Below are positions 17,639-25,725 of a stretch of DNA of 64,000 nucleotides, one piece after another. Made by a program: the position numbers and the translations under genes. Every line of letters begins with the position of its first letter. Position 1 is the stretch's first letter. Origin of the DNA: AG1 sp035559775 (GTDB lineage Archaea > Thermoproteota > Thermoprotei_A > Sulfolobales > AG1); assembly GCA_035559775.1 (NCBI GenBank), contig DATMAU010000043.1:28858-92857 (forward strand). Direction: 5' to 3'. The notes beneath the pieces are model-generated. The model saw only the letters and a list, made by a program, of their open reading frames with translations. It did not search any database and had not been told where the DNA came from.

Positions 17639-19237
17639 TTACAATCCTACAATGGATCTTATCAAGCCTAGGAAGAGGGGTGAGGGTGACAGGGGTCTAC
17701 TCCTATATTCAGGATGGGCTTGTGTTCCTACAAAGAACCTATACCCTTTCATTTCCATGAAGTCTGGGAAGCCCTCGTCACTATAGCCACTCACTATAAA
17801 GCCAACGCTCTCAAGCTTATCCACATATTTAGGGTTAACTTCGTATCTATGCCTATGCCTCTCATAAACCTCGATAGATCCATATAGGCTGTGGACGAGA
17901 GTGCCTTTTACAAGCCTGCTCCTAGTAAGCCCGAGCCTCATAGTGCCTCCTAGCTTTGTTATTTTTTTCTGATCCTCTAGAAGATCTACTACTGGGTGGG
18001 GCGTCTGTGGATCTATCTCTGTCGAGCCAGCCTTCTCCAACCCAGCAAGGTTTCTTGCAACCTCTACGGCCATTAGCTGTAACCCGAAGCATATGCCGAG
18101 CGTGATCATATTGTTCTCTCTGAGTAGCCTGAGCATTTTAACCTTACCCTCAGCCCCTCTCCTACCAAAGCCGGGTAGCACTATATATCCTGCATCCTTG
18201 TCGAGCAGATCTTCAGGATTTATCTTACCATTCTCTATGTCTGTGGCCTCAACCCAGCTTATCTCTGGCTTAGCAATATATTCCGCAGAGGCGTGTTTAA
18301 TAGCCTCTACTATGCTTATATAGCTATCCCTCACCTTTGTATACTTACCAACCATATAGATCTTCACCCTCCTAGAGGCGTTATCAAGCTTATCAACAAA
18401 AGCCTCCCACGATGATAGATCAGGTTCTCTGTAGGGGAGACCCAGCCTCTCAGAGATCTTCCTCGTAAGCCCTTGGGAGTGGAGGATGAGCGGAACCCTA
18501 TAGATGTTATCGACATCCGGGTCACTGAATATCATATCAGGCTGGACGTTCGTGAAGAGCGAGATCTTCCTCCTAGCCTCGTCGCTGAGAGGCTTCTCAC
18601 CCCTCGCAATTATAATATCGGGCTGAACCCCTATTCTCCTCAGCTCCTGTACAGAGTGCTGGAGGGGTTTTGTTTTGATCTCGCCAACGCTCTTGAGATA
18701 AGGTACAAGGGCTACGTGGATGTAGAGCACGTTGTTAAAGCCCTCCTCGAGCCTTAGCTGCCTCATAGCCTCTATGAATGGGAGACCCTCTATGTCCCCT
18801 ACAGTACCTCCTACCTCTATAACTGTTATATCAGCACCCTGGGATTTAGAGACCTCCCTGATCCTAGCCTTGATCTCGTTGGTCACGTGCGGTATTACCT
18901 GGACACACTCCCCTAGGTAGTCGCCTCGCCTCTCCTTCTCAATAACAGAGAGATAGATCTGCCCGGTGGTTATATTGTTAGCCCTAGAGAGAGGCTTGCC
19001 CAAGAACCTCTCATAATGCCCTATATCAAGATCCGTCTCTGCGCCATCGTCTGTGACGAAAACCTCGCCATGGGCATAGGGGTTCATGGTACCAGCGTCT
19101 ATATTTATATAAGGATCTATCTTTATCGCTGTAACACTATAGCCTGATCTAGAGAGAAGGTTAGCTATAGATGCAGTAACAATACCCTTACCCAGGCTAC
19201 TCAGCACACCGCCAGTAACTACTATGTACTTCGTCAA
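17639..19237 (-). CDS. pyrG: CTP synthase
   Basis: 532 residues. N-terminal synthetase domain (KYIVVTGGVLSSLGKGIVTASIA, DPYINIDAGTMNPYAHGEVFVTDDGAETDLDIGHYERF) and C-terminal class I amidotransferase domain with nucleophile Cys in LGICFGLQLMAVE and His/Glu in TQAHPEYRSRP. It aminates UTP to CTP with glutamine. Full family length. It is followed on the same strand by guaB after 289 bases, so two amidotransferase-dependent nucleotide pathways lie side by side. Confidence 0.96.
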   Translation of the reverse strand: MTKYIVVTGGVLSSLGKGIVTASIANLLSRSGYSVTAIKIDPYINIDAGTMNPYAHGEVFVTDDGAETDLDIGHYERFLGKPLSRANNITTGQIYLSVIEKERRGDYLGECVQVIPHVTNEIKARIREVSKSQGADITVIEVGGTVGDIEGLPFIEAMRQLRLEEGFNNVLYIHVALVPYLKSVGEIKTKPLQHSVQELRRIGVQPDIIIARGEKPLSDEARRKISLFTNVQPDMIFSDPDVDNIYRVPLILHSQGLTRKISERLGLPYREPDLSSWEAFVDKLDNASRRVKIYMVGKYTKVRDSYISIVEAIKHASAEYIAKPEISWVEATDIENGKINPEDLLDKDAGYIVLPGFGRRGAEGKVKMLRLLRENNMITLGICFGLQLMAVEVARNLAGLEKAGSTEIDPQTPHPVVDLLEDQKKITKLGGTMRLGLTRSRLVKGTLVHSLYGSIEVYERHRHRYEVNPKYVDKLESVGFIVSGYSDEGFPDFMEMKGYRFFVGTQAHPEYRSRPLSPSPLFLGLIRSIVGL

Positions 19238-19419
19238 CCACCAAACACATTAAATAGATATCCTAGGGGGTATAAAAGAGTAACCCAAGCACAAACCCAT
19301 CGATACAGTCGACAGGGTATTTCGGCATAGGCTAAAATGCTAAGAAGCGGATCTAGATATCCTGACCTTCATAGCTTAAGCGTAATAGAATAGAGCTATA
19401 TATGCTGTGCTATGGCTAT

Positions 19420-20199
19420 CTATGCCATGAGGTTTCTTAGATAGAAGAAACCGCCTAGGATGAAGAACAATAGGCACCATATAAACATCTTAGCTATCAG
19501 TAGGAATGGATCTTCTATAGGCAGTGTGCCAAAGATCCAGCGGTATATGCTGGTAGCTATTGAGACAGGGTTGTTTGATATCATTATATACAGAATCTCT
19601 GGGAAGTATTTCCTTATCAGAGCATCTGGGTAGAATACGTTTGAGAAGAAGAATAGCACAAAATATGTGAAGCTCCTCATAGTAGCCTGGAGGTCGAAGC
19701 TCCTAACAGCTGTTGAGATCGTTATTGAGAGGCTCGACATGGATATTGTGAGCATAACGGATGTTGCGATCATTATCAAGAGCTTCTCCACGCTCGGAAT
19801 GCTCCAGTAGAGTATCAGAAGCAGTGCTATGAAAGGGATCTGGTATATAAGGCCTCTCAAGGCGCCCCCAAGGATCCTGCCAATTGATAGCTGAAACCTT
19901 GTGAGTGGGAGGCTTAGCAAGTATTGTGTATAGCCTCTCCTAACCTCTACCCCCACTTCCCTCCCTATCGAGAATGCCGATGCGAAGGTTGCTATAGCTG
20001 TTATACCTGGTGCTATGAATAATAAGTAGTTATCTATATAGGCTCTATTAACTATCCCGTTAAAGATCAGAGCAAATATAAAGAGATCTGTTAGGTTCAT
20101 CGTGATCAGTCCTGCGAGCCACCATTTATACTTCCAGAACCTATCGAGATCCCTCATAACCACTATCTGTATACCTCTAACATATGATCTCATTTCCAC
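19420..20199 (-). CDS. ABC-2 type exporter permease
   Basis: 259 residues with about six hydrophobic segments (WLAGLITMNLTDLFIFALIF, FIAPGITAIATFASAF, IYQIPFIALLLILYW, LLIMIATSVMLTISMSSLSI, SFTYFVLFFFSNVFY, MFIWCLLFFILGGFFYL), the ABC-2 pattern. Its start overlaps the stop of the second permease by 10 bases. With the permease and ATPase upstream it forms a complete exporter (heteromeric membrane pair plus one ATPase). The substrate is unknown. Confidence 0.82.
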   Translation of the reverse strand: MEMRSYVRGIQIVVMRDLDRFWKYKWWLAGLITMNLTDLFIFALIFNGIVNRAYIDNYLLFIAPGITAIATFASAFSIGREVGVEVRRGYTQYLLSLPLTRFQLSIGRILGGALRGLIYQIPFIALLLILYWSIPSVEKLLIMIATSVMLTISMSSLSITISTAVRSFDLQATMRSFTYFVLFFFSNVFYPDALIRKYFPEILYIMISNNPVSIATSIYRWIFGTLPIEDPFLLIAKMFIWCLLFFILGGFFYLRNLMA

Positions 20200-20993
20200 C
20201 CGCCACCCTCAGCTCTCCTCTCTATGAAGAGCATGGCTAGGATCGATAAGCCTACTGCGAGCCCTACTATGTAGGATATCATGCTCTCTGGAGGAGCGTG
20301 TATAAAGATCCTGAGGTCTTGGAAGAAGAAAAGGGCTCTCAGAAAATCAGCCATGTTTGAGAGCGGGTTATACATGGCAGCATAGAAATACGGTGGAAAG
20401 ACCGATAGAAAGGGGAGTGGGTAGAAGATCGTGCTGAGCCTTACAAGCAGGGCATCAACAACGCCGAATAGAATATCCGTCTTATCGCCCGATTTAAGAC
20501 CAAAGACTATGTTTATGGCTAGACCCACAATACCTATTGAGAAGGCTAGTGCGGATAAAATGGCTATCGCTATTAAGACGGGGTTTGTGATCCTGAGCAG
20601 TAATAATATGAAGAGCATCATAGGCAATGTGTAGATGAACGAAGCAATACCACCACCTATTGTTCTCCCAATAGCAAGTACTCTCCTCCTGATCGGGAGT
20701 GATAATTGATACTCTATAATACCCTCCTCAAACTCCTCAGCGATCTCGTATCCCCTGAACATGGAGATCGAGAATAAGAGTGCTGTATATGCACCAAAGA
20801 GATAGTACTCGTAATAACCTATGCTCGATGCCCCCAGAGATCTTATAGAGACTAGATAGGATATCAGGACAGCAAATACAGAGACCTGGACTATGAACCA
20901 GGCGAACCTCATTAGGAGGAATACCTTATACCTGGCAACCTTCCTAACATCCCATAGTATTACCAGGAGAAGGGTTCTTAGATCCTCTCTCAA
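20190..20993 (-). CDS. ABC-2 type exporter permease
   Basis: 267 residues, about six transmembrane segments (FAWFIVQVSVFAVLISYLV, YYLFGAYTALLFSISMF, IASFIYTLPMMLFILLLL, LIAIAILSALAFSIGIVGLAI, LSTIFYPLPFLSVFPPYFYA, YIVGLAVGLSILAMLFI). Overlaps the ATPase stop by 4 bases and the next permease by 10, so all three are co-translated. Distinct from its neighbour in sequence, suggesting a heterodimeric channel. Confidence 0.82.
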   Translation of the reverse strand: MREDLRTLLLVILWDVRKVARYKVFLLMRFAWFIVQVSVFAVLISYLVSIRSLGASSIGYYEYYLFGAYTALLFSISMFRGYEIAEEFEEGIIEYQLSLPIRRRVLAIGRTIGGGIASFIYTLPMMLFILLLLRITNPVLIAIAILSALAFSIGIVGLAINIVFGLKSGDKTDILFGVVDALLVRLSTIFYPLPFLSVFPPYFYAAMYNPLSNMADFLRALFFFQDLRIFIHAPPESMISYIVGLAVGLSILAMLFIERRAEGGGWK

Positions 20994-21955
20994 TTATTAT
21001 CACCAGCAAGCTTTGCCCCTGTGTAGTAGAAGAACACATCGTCGAGAGTGGGCTCTTTGAGGCTTATCTGCCTAACCTTCAACCCTCCTTTCGAGAACAT
21101 ATCAACAACCCTTGCTATTTTCTCCTCACCCTTGTTAACATAGATCCTTATCACAGCGTCTTTAAGATCTATCCTCACAGCTTCTATATCGTTCTTTATA
21201 GCCTCAACAAAACTCTCCCTCACAGGCCCATCTACTATGATCTCTATTATGTCTCCCCCAGGTATCCCGTCCTTAAGCTCCTCAGGCTTCCCAAGAGCCC
21301 TCAGCCTCCCCCTATACATGATCCCTATCCTGTCGCTCAGTCTCTCAGCCTCGGCCATCTCGTTGGTTGCAACAATTATTGTCGAACCACTTCTCCTGAG
21401 ATCCTCTATCATGTTCCAGACCTGGTGCTTGGTGATAACATCAAGCTGTGCTGTAGGCTCGTCGAATATAGCTAGCCTCGGCTTCTGGATAAAGAGCTTA
21501 GCGAGCTCCACTTTTTTCTTATTACCACCACTCAGCTCTGAGAACATCTTGTTCCTATACTCCCACACACCCAGATCCTCCATAACCTGTCTAACAACCT
21601 TCCTAGCATCGCTCATGCTATACCCAACGACCATGGCATGCCATAACAGTATTTCGTAGGGCTTGTCAACCCAGAGAGCTTTGGGCTCCTGGAAGGCTAT
21701 GCCGACGTATTTCCTGACCTCATCGCTATTCTTAACAACGCTCTTTCCATAGACATAGACATCACCTGAGGTTGGTTTATAGACCGTCGATATTATTAAG
21801 AGGGTCGTTGACTTACCAGACCCGTTCGGGCCTAGAAGACCGAAGATCTCACCATCGTAGATGCTCAGGTTAAGCTTATCAACAGCTATGGTGTTCCCGA
21901 ACCTCTTGACGAGATCCACTATCTCTACAGCTGATCCCATCTCTCCAAAAACCAT
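20990..21955 (-). CDS. ABC transporter ATP-binding protein (drug/lipid exporter type)
   Basis: 321 residues. Walker A LLGPNGSGKSTTL, Q-loop AFQEPKALW, signature LSGGNKKKVELA, Walker B PRLAIFDEPTAQLD and a switch region IVATNEMAEAERL in which the usual switch His is Asn (TNE). The C-terminal ~90 residues (EIIVDGPVRESFVEAI onwards) resemble the regulatory extension of DrrA/CcmA-type exporters. First gene of a three-gene operon with two ABC-2 permeases. It shares a divergent intergenic region with the next gene. Confidence 0.88.
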   Translation of the reverse strand: MVFGEMGSAVEIVDLVKRFGNTIAVDKLNLSIYDGEIFGLLGPNGSGKSTTLLIISTVYKPTSGDVYVYGKSVVKNSDEVRKYVGIAFQEPKALWVDKPYEILLWHAMVVGYSMSDARKVVRQVMEDLGVWEYRNKMFSELSGGNKKKVELAKLFIQKPRLAIFDEPTAQLDVITKHQVWNMIEDLRRSGSTIIVATNEMAEAERLSDRIGIMYRGRLRALGKPEELKDGIPGGDIIEIIVDGPVRESFVEAIKNDIEAVRIDLKDAVIRIYVNKGEEKIARVVDMFSKGGLKVRQISLKEPTLDDVFFYYTGAKLAGDNN

Positions 21956-22099
21956 TATAATAAATTATAGAGGAAGTATATAAGGCAATACTCTGCCACG
22001 ATGATTACAGATAAACACAGTAACGATCGTCTAGGTATAAAATAGCTTAAAAGACCCTGAGAGAAGCTCTTTAGTCTGGTAAGGCTAGGTATAATCGGG

Positions 22100-22945
22100 T
22101 TGACAGGGCTGGGACACCGCCTGGGAGACACTGTCATAGAGGTTAACAACGTGTGGTATAGGTATAGCAGTGAGCAGGACTGGGTATTGAGGGGCGTTAG
22201 CCTCAAGATCTCGAAGGGAGAGGTGGTGGCTATAATAGGCGAGAGCGGTGCTGGCAAGACAACCCTTGCCAAGCATATGAACGGACTCTTAAAACCCCAT
22301 AGAGGCCGTGTGAAGGTTCTGGGGATGGATACTAGAAAGACCCCCACATCGAAAATCGCTGCCCATGTTGGCTATGTCTTCCAAAGCCCCGACGCCCAGA
22401 TCTTTAGCGGGACTATCTATGAGGAAATGATAGCCGGTCTTAAGAGACTTGGTTTGAAACGCGAGGAGATGGAGGAGAGGATCAGGAGGGCTCTCAAGCT
22501 CGTGGACCTAGATAAGCCCCTCAGCATATCGCCCCACATACTGAGCTTCGGTGAGAGGCATAGGCTAGCTATAGCCTCTATTCTAGCTATGGAGCCCGAT
22601 GTCCTGATCCTTGATGAGCCTTTCGCGGGGATAGATTATAAGAGATCACTACAACTCCTGAGGGCGTTGAAGAGCCTGACAGAGGAGGGTAGATCTATAG
22701 TGCTCATAGGACACGATCTACAGTTAATAGGTGAGATAGCTAACAGGGTGATCGTGATGAAAAGCGGGGAAGTAGTTAAAGAAGGCCCGGTAGAAAACAT
22801 ACTAGGAGATATAGAGTTCCTAAAAAACAACGGCTACATACCGTTACAAATAACAATCATAGGAGCCGAGATAGGAACAGGGAGATACGTGAGGGTTAGC
22901 GATGCGGTAAAAGATATAGAGAAAAGGATGAAGGAGGAGGGATAA
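22100..22945 (+). CDS. ECF-type (CbiO-like) ABC ATPase
   Basis: 281 residues. Walker A IIGESGAGKTTLAKHMNGLL, Q-loop VGYVFQSPDAQIFSGTIYEE (the FQ-P-D-Q-F form typical of energy-coupling-factor ATPases), a modified signature LSFGERHRLAIAS, Walker B DVLILDEPFAGID and switch His in LIGHDLQL. ECF transporters need a second ATPase, a T protein and an S protein; none is adjacent, so this unit is either shared or incomplete. The start is a TTG; a strong TATA-like TATAAAATA lies at about 22035-22043. Substrate (vitamin or metal) unknown. Confidence 0.8.
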   Translation: MTGLGHRLGDTVIEVNNVWYRYSSEQDWVLRGVSLKISKGEVVAIIGESGAGKTTLAKHMNGLLKPHRGRVKVLGMDTRKTPTSKIAAHVGYVFQSPDAQIFSGTIYEEMIAGLKRLGLKREEMEERIRRALKLVDLDKPLSISPHILSFGERHRLAIASILAMEPDVLILDEPFAGIDYKRSLQLLRALKSLTEEGRSIVLIGHDLQLIGEIANRVIVMKSGEVVKEGPVENILGDIEFLKNNGYIPLQITIIGAEIGTGRYVRVSDAVKDIEKRMKEEG

Positions 22946-23171
22946 AGGCTCTTCGAATATATTATACCGCTTATCCTAGCATTCCCTTATATCTATCGAT
23001 TTTATCTTGCTATCCAGAGCTTCTTAGCCTGCGAGACTAGCGAGATAGAGAACTCCAGAGTATTGTTCTTATGCAGCTATTCGGAGCTTAGCTGCTATGA
23101 AGATCTATAGATCTATGTTTTTCCTTCGCCTCATTATTAGGAATAAATGTCAGAGAAACTTATAAACCGGG

Positions 23172-23825
23172 CTATCTAGATGCAACCAGATCCCTGAGCC
23201 CCTTAAGCACAGGGATCTCTCTATATGCTCTGCTATCAAGTTTATCCCAGTAGATGCCTTTCGGCTTTTCATAAGCCCTCTCGATCCTCAGGATCCTTGA
23301 TGGTGTTACTATTATATCCACTGGGAGGTCGTGATCCTCCATAGGGATCTCTTGATCCAGGATCTGTATATCGTGCACCGTAGTTATAACAGGAGTGTTC
23401 TCATCAACAGCACCGAGCTCCCTCAATATACCGTACTCGAGATCAGCATACCCTCCCCATGTGAAAGAGCCCCTTATGGTGGAGGCTTCACGAAGCCTAT
23501 CCCTAGGGATCCTTTGGGGGTCTAGGAGTAGAAAGCCCTCTCTAAGCCTGGGGGTCGGCATAATAACGATCTTGCTCATAGAGAGGGCTAGGTATCTAGC
23601 ATGGGTCTGGGGAGAGTCTGGGTTAACCTTGATCACAAGTGCTTTGAGGAACTCTGGGAGTCTTGATACCTTTTCACAGGCCTCTTCTGCTCCTATGAAG
23701 TTAGGTATCCTTCCCTCGATCGGTCTAGGGGGTCTTGAGACTCTCTTTTCATCCATGGCTCTCCATATTTTCCGCCGTATCTCGGCTTTGATCTCATCTA
23801 CGCTTGGCATAGAGTCTCTCACCAT
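23172..23825 (-). CDS. 5-formyltetrahydrofolate cyclo-ligase family protein
   Basis: 217 residues. N-terminal helix EIKAEIRRKIWRAMDEKR, then the MTHFS-like fold with IVIMPTPRLREGFLLLDP, a glycine-rich ITTVHDIQIL region and DIIVTPSRILRIE. Archaeal members of this family are often only distantly related to true MTHFS and their substrate (a folate or C1 carrier) is uncertain. It stands alone, transcribed leftwards, with a 226-base gap in front of it in which I see no further gene. Confidence 0.7.
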   Translation of the reverse strand: MVRDSMPSVDEIKAEIRRKIWRAMDEKRVSRPPRPIEGRIPNFIGAEEACEKVSRLPEFLKALVIKVNPDSPQTHARYLALSMSKIVIMPTPRLREGFLLLDPQRIPRDRLREASTIRGSFTWGGYADLEYGILRELGAVDENTPVITTVHDIQILDQEIPMEDHDLPVDIIVTPSRILRIERAYEKPKGIYWDKLDSRAYREIPVLKGLRDLVASR

Positions 23826-23914
23826 GGTTTGAGCAGGATCTTCTCTGGATAACCTGTAATGGCTGGTGATTACGCAAATCTATACCCCTGTGGGATATTT
23901 TCTTAGGTGGCTCT

Positions 23915-24151
23915 ATGAGGGATAGTGTTAGGTGGCTCATATATATCACTCTAGCAATAGTCATGGCCGGTTTTGCGATCATCTTTCTAATATACTCCCT
24001 AGGGTATATGGAGAGAGCTATGGTCGGATCATCATTACTATCGGCCCTTATAGGCTTCACACTCCTCTCAGGATCTCTATACGCACTCAAGATCTCAGCC
24101 TATATATATAGCCTCATGAAGTCCAAAGAGGGTGAGTCTCGTGAGGCGTAG
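23915..24151 (+). CDS. Small membrane protein with two transmembrane segments
   Basis: 78 residues, two hydrophobic helices (YITLAIVMAGFAIIFLIYSLGY and VGSSLLSALIGFTLLSGSLYAL) and a charged tail. I do not recognise a family. Its 3' end overlaps the phosphoglucose/phosphomannose isomerase start by 20 bases, so the two are probably co-transcribed. No function is proposed. Confidence 0.6.
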   Translation: MRDSVRWLIYITLAIVMAGFAIIFLIYSLGYMERAMVGSSLLSALIGFTLLSGSLYALKISAYIYSLMKSKEGESREA

Positions 24152-25202
24152 AATAACAATAGATCATCTCTATAAGGGTTATCTAGAATGGCCTGAGAAG
24201 ATCTCCGAGGCTTTGAGGACGCAGCCAAAGAATTGTCAGGAACGTGATGAGAGGGGGGAGGGGCTCCTAATAGCGGGGATAGGTGGTTCAGGAGCTCCTG
24301 GAAGGATCCTCGAATCCCTCTCGATCGTGAGGGGTTCTCCCCCACATGTGTGGAGCATTAGCTCGGCAAATCTAGATCCGAGGATCTCTTCGAAAAACAT
24401 CCCTGCGGTATGTGTAAGCTATTCTGGAACAACGCTGGAGACTATAAAGATCCTAGAGGATCTATTATCTATGAAGAGACTAGTAGGTGTTGTTACTAGT
24501 GACGGACCTATGCTAAAAATAGCTGAGAGAGAATCACTACCAGTATTCATGCTAAACCAAGGATCTCTACCAAGGGTGGAGCTACCATCAATGCTCGTTG
24601 GTATTGATAAGATCTCTAGATGCGTTGGAGCTAGCCTAAACATAGAGAGGGATCTTGTTGAGGCAAGGGATATCCTCGGCAGAGAGAGGAGATCTATAGA
24701 GGATCTAGGTCTCGAGATAGCCTCAAAAATAGGCGAGGCATCATCCCATGGAAAGAGGATCTCTATAGCTGCTACACGCCCTTACTACCCCATAATCCAC
24801 AGAATACGCTCCGAGCTCAGTGAGAACGCTGCAATACCCTCAGAGCCTCTCGAAATGCCTGAGACGGGTCATAACCAGATTGCATCTCTAAGAAGCGGTA
24901 GGGGCTCTCTTGTTATACACATAGTAGACCAGGATCTAGGCGAGGATCTAGCCCTGAGAGGCTATTTCAAAAAACTCTCAGAGAAATACCCAGAGATCGA
25001 GATCCTGGAAATAAACCCCCCAGGAGACACTGGGTATCTCCTGAAAACCCTATATATAGCTATGGTCTTTGGGATCGCGTCAGCGGCTCTTGGAAAGGAG
25101 AGGAACATCGATCCTGAGTATATAGATGAAATGAGGCTCTTCAGAGATCATATGTATGGCTATTACTCATCACTCCTCAGGAGGTTTATTAGTAGTTTCT
25201 GA
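24132..25202 (+). CDS. Bifunctional phosphoglucose/phosphomannose isomerase
   Basis: 356 residues, a SIS-fold isomerase of the archaeal PGI/PMI family. Seen: LLIAGIGGSGAPGRIL, VSYSGTTLETIKIL (sugar-phosphate SIS motif), the active-site region SELSENAAIPSEPLEMPETGHNQIA with Glu and His, and a C-terminal Lys in IDEMRLF-type sequence. It interconverts fructose-6-P with glucose-6-P and mannose-6-P. GTG start at 24132; another in-frame GTG at 24141 is possible. Works with the ROK kinase elsewhere in the window. Confidence 0.87.
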   Translation: MSLVRRRITIDHLYKGYLEWPEKISEALRTQPKNCQERDERGEGLLIAGIGGSGAPGRILESLSIVRGSPPHVWSISSANLDPRISSKNIPAVCVSYSGTTLETIKILEDLLSMKRLVGVVTSDGPMLKIAERESLPVFMLNQGSLPRVELPSMLVGIDKISRCVGASLNIERDLVEARDILGRERRSIEDLGLEIASKIGEASSHGKRISIAATRPYYPIIHRIRSELSENAAIPSEPLEMPETGHNQIASLRSGRGSLVIHIVDQDLGEDLALRGYFKKLSEKYPEIEILEINPPGDTGYLLKTLYIAMVFGIASAALGKERNIDPEYIDEMRLFRDHMYGYYSSLLRRFISSF

Positions 25203-25456
25203 TAGCTATTAGCTCCAGGACTTCCCTCTAAAAGGTAATAAGGGAAAATTTCGAAATCACGGCTTATTGTTATAAAGCCTAGGCGATAATAGAAACTCAT
25301 TCCATTGGGTTTAAAAATATTTATAAACTCGACTTGAGATTGCTTTTCTTTTTGGTATTCATATTTATAATTTTTAATTAAAATTGTTTCAGCTATGATT
25401 TGATCTCTATTTGATTCTAGATAGTGATGAGAGCGCGCTCTAAGGCCTCTAGACAC
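25163..25456 (-). CDS. Uncertain small ORF next to element relic
   Basis: 97 codons, GTG start, unusually A+T-rich codons (many AAT, TTT, AAA) compared with neighbours. It begins beside the tail of relic A and its last 40 bases overlap the end of the PGI/PMI gene on the other strand. Segments such as VEFINIFKPNGMSFYYRLGF look protein-like, but I recognise no family. It could be foreign cargo or chance open sequence. Confidence 0.3.
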   Translation of the reverse strand: MSRGLRARSHHYLESNRDQIIAETILIKNYKYEYQKEKQSQVEFINIFKPNGMSFYYRLGFITISRDFEIFPYYLLEGSPGANSYQKLLINLLRSDE

Positions 25457-25467
25457 ATACTATTAAT

Positions 25468-25683
25468 CGTTTGTCCCTGGATGTTCATTCCAATCATCTT
25501 TTTATTCATGGCCACATCAGGGATTTCCACCTCAACCCGCAGGATCTCTAACCCTACGGGGTCATGGGCGGCCGTCGAGCCAAACGGCACGTGACTCCCA
25601 TCTAGCTTTGCCCCAGATGGCTTGGAGCACCGCTCCCATCACCACTTGGGCCTGTGTAGGAGACCCACACTATTGGGTTAAAA
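25468..25683 (-). pseudogene. Relic A: degenerate 3' end of a tnpB-like insertion element
   Basis: Reverse complement of this stretch aligns over ~200 bases with relic B (50701-50921). The common reading frame encodes CSKPSGAKLDGSHVPF... then HDPVGLEILRVEVEIP, and differences from B are largely third-codon changes (AGT/AGC, TTT/TTC, GTT/GTA), a sign of past protein coding. A TGA interrupts the frame upstream where B has CGA. It ends in the shared terminus GAACATCCAGGGACAAACG. The position, Gly/Pro/Ser-rich tail and terminal hairpins suggest the C-terminal tail of TnpB plus right end of an IS200/IS605-type element; the zinc-finger and RuvC parts are absent, so that family call is inferred. Confidence 0.5.
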
Positions 25684-25725
25684 ATAAACAATAGATCTCT
25701 ATTAATAGGGCAGAAATCCCTATAT

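Noticed and set aside
22100..22945. A complete ECF vitamin transporter
   Set aside because: Only one ATPase is present; no T or S component or second ATPase lies nearby, so a transporter system cannot be claimed here.
25468..25683. CRISPR-like repeat interpretation of relics A and B
   Set aside because: Only distant single copies, no regular spacing, no leader; coding-type substitution pattern fits an element tail better.
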